Shown one piece after another: positions 62,543 to 64,000 of a stretch of 64,000 nucleotides of DNA; position 1 is the stretch's first letter; each line of letters begins with the position of its first letter. The notes under the pieces are model-generated. The model worked only from the letters and a program-made list of their open reading frames with translations, was not told the DNA's origin and did not search any database. The stretch comes from RHLJ01 sp965247355. GTDB lineage: Bacteria; Bacteroidota; Rhodothermia; Balneolales; Balneolaceae. A program made the translations under genes and the position numbers. The stretch is taken from NCBI GenBank assembly GCA_965247355.1, contig OZ252011.1, forward strand, positions 3,534,001-3,598,000, read 5' to 3'.

Positions 62543-64000
62543 CTAAACAACGTTCAAATACTGAGTAAGATTAGAACTCCCTTCCAGGTTTAGTTTTTTT
62601 CTCAATCGATATCTTCCCTGATCTACGCTTTTTGGAGAAATACTGAAAATACTGGCTATATCTTTTGAGGAAAGATTTAAACGTACTAACGCGGCAAGTC
62701 TTTTTTCCTGATCAGTCAATTCGGGGAATTTATCATCCAATCGTTTGAAGAAGCCTTCACAAACCTGCTCCACATGAGCTTCAAATTCTTCCATCTCTTT
62801 ATTCACAGAAGTATTCTGGTAAATTTTAGATCCCATTTGATTGATATGCTTTAGAGCCTCCTGATTTGCTACTTTTGAACGGACTTCAGCCATTTCTTTT
62901 TTAATCTGATTTAGAAATTCATTTTTCTGTGCGATGTGAAGGGCATAATTTGTGAGCTCTTTTTTCAGATATTCCGTTTCTGTTTTTGAAGCATCAAGCT
63001 CTTGTTCAGCAATAATTTTATCTTTTTCCAGAATCTCGAACTCCTTTTTTTGAGCTGTTCTTTGCCTTGCCCATATCAACGAAATTAGTCCAATGATAGA
63101 GAGTAATGAAAATCCGATTGCAGCATTCCGGGTTTTTTCGAGTTCACTTTTTTGTGTGAGAAAATCAATTTCCTGCTCTTTCTTTTCAGTTTCGTATTGC
63201 TCTCTCATTTCATTCATCGCCCGACCTTTCTCTTCAGAATAAATCGAATCTCTAAGCACATAAGACTTGCTCAGCCAGTTAAGGGCCTGTTGGTAATTAC
63301 CAAGACTACTATCTGCTCTGAATAAGCGATAATACATGCTTCTCTGTCGACTTATCACCCCTATTTGTTCCGCAAGCTTTACTCCTTTAAGTAAATCTTC
63401 TTTTGCCTGAGAATAATTGCCCGTGAGAAGATTAACGGTACCCATCATCTCATAGTCCATAGCTATCCCACGTTTAAAACCTGATTCAATATCCATTTCC
63501 AGTGTCTTCTGGATATAATGTAAGGTTGAGTCGTACTTACCCATTTCCCGATAAGTGACAGCAATATTGTTGTAGGTATTGGCTATATAACGCTTATGAT
63601 TGGCTTCGAGAAGCATTCGTAATGATTCCTTATGCATAGCTAGCGCACCTTCATAATCACCGGTTTCGTAGGTCATTGATCCAAGATTGCCAATGACACC
63701 TGCGATATTTCCTACATCATTTAAGTCTTCATAAATTGCTTTAGCTTTCAAATAGTATTCTTGAGCAAAATCATATTCTGCATCATGATCATATACATTA
63801 GCAAGGTCTTCATACGCCATTGCAAGTAAAAGAGGGTTTTCAAGAGTTTCAGCCAGTTTGATAGCTTCAAACATATACTGAGTTGCTTGCTGATAATACC
63901 CCTGCCTGCGATAAATATTACCAATCCGGTGAAGGGCATCGGCTTGTAAAGAATCCGATTGAAGTTCAGTTGCAATTTCTAATGCTTCATCAGCAAAGGT
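62543..64000 (-). CDS. TPR sensor with transmembrane segment and LuxR-type HTH, 5' end beyond the window
   Basis: The minus-strand frame is open from the right edge (64000) to the stop at 62543, giving 485 visible residues; the first ATG seen (63874) is internal. TPR units fill the N-terminal 320 residues (DALHRIGNIYRRQGYYQQAT, YEDLANVYDHDAEYDFAQEY, GNLGSMTYETGDYEGALAMH). One membrane segment follows (AAIGFSLLSIIGLISLIWA). A long coiled-coil comes next. The C-terminal HTH has TDQEKRLAALVRLNLSSKDIASIFSISPKSVDQGRYRLRKKL. This is the TPR-HTH class of Bacteroidota transcription regulators. The true start is outside the window. Confidence 0.88.
   Translation of the reverse strand, partial: TFADEALEIATELQSDSLQADALHRIGNIYRRQGYYQQATQYMFEAIKLAETLENPLLLAMAYEDLANVYDHDAEYDFAQEYYLKAKAIYEDLNDVGNIAGVIGNLGSMTYETGDYEGALAMHKESLRMLLEANHKRYIANTYNNIAVTYREMGKYDSTLHYIQKTLEMDIESGFKRGIAMDYEMMGTVNLLTGNYSQAKEDLLKGVKLAEQIGVISRQRSMYYRLFRADSSLGNYQQALNWLSKSYVLRDSIYSEEKGRAMNEMREQYETEKKEQEIDFLTQKSELEKTRNAAIGFSLLSIIGLISLIWARQRTAQKKEFEILEKDKIIAEQELDASKTETEYLKKELTNYALHIAQKNEFLNQIKKEMAEVRSKVANQEALKHINQMGSKIYQNTSVNKEMEEFEAHVEQVCEGFFKRLDDKFPELTDQEKRLAALVRLNLSSKDIASIFSISPKSVDQGRYRLRKKLNLEGSSNLTQYLNVV

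Overview
The window looks like chromosome from a Balneolales/Rhodothermota-type relative of the Bacteroidota. The evidence is as follows. Two large secreted proteins end in a type A sorting domain with the NPFNPST signature. Several lipoproteins have short Cys lipoboxes. Some starts lack Shine-Dalgarno sequences and others use TTG or GTG. The rest is ordinary free-living heterotroph metabolism. The species cannot be named from sequence alone.

Layout. 1-3128: AT-rich divergent pair, a subtilisin-like protease cut by the left edge and a secreted beta-propeller. 3183-6046: P5C dehydrogenase and GAPDH. 6098-11201: GH95 glycosidase, then a tight three-gene run (M28 peptidase, unknown secreted protein, frameshifted dienelactone-hydrolase-like gene). 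11218-14842: small genes (YegP-like, OsmC, SDR, DUF6265-like) set in about 2 kb of intergenic repeats. 14994-19454: OPT transporter, aldose epimerase, HAD phosphatase, hisE. 19667-26112: gltB, hisF and a truncated ANL-type enzyme. 26206-32937: a CAU tRNA followed by a 6.6 kb island. The 25 bp at the tRNA 3' end recur exactly at the far end of the island. 32953-44562: ThuA/sugar-dehydrogenase fusion, SLC12-like transporter, aldo/keto reductase, DUF1080 protein, sortilin-like propeller protein. 44602-49160: ABC-F ATPase and an FG-GAP lipoprotein. 49272-56940: BatA-like, PH-like membrane protein, HflX, CBS and TPR proteins in close series. 57176-61680: aroA, a DUF4279-like gene, hsp20, dnaK. 62178-64000: a 59-residue gene and a TPR/HTH regulator cut by the right edge.

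The most interesting locus is the tRNA-bounded island. It holds one seven-gene operon encoding a complete branched-chain-amino-acid-type ABC importer (two ATPases, two permeases, a lipoprotein receptor). Two genes that do not belong to that transporter class are inserted in the middle: a radical SAM protein with extra C-terminal cysteines, and a membrane-anchored protein I do not recognise. The genes overlap or are spaced by at most 5 nt. The island is visibly more AT-rich than most of its surroundings, and it has no recombinase. It looks like a compact transferred uptake-and-modification module.

Four real genes are short or run off an edge and are easily missed: the edge-truncated protease (1-925), the 57-residue YegP-like gene (11218-11391), the 59-residue gene (62178-62357), and the full reach of the regulator to the right edge.
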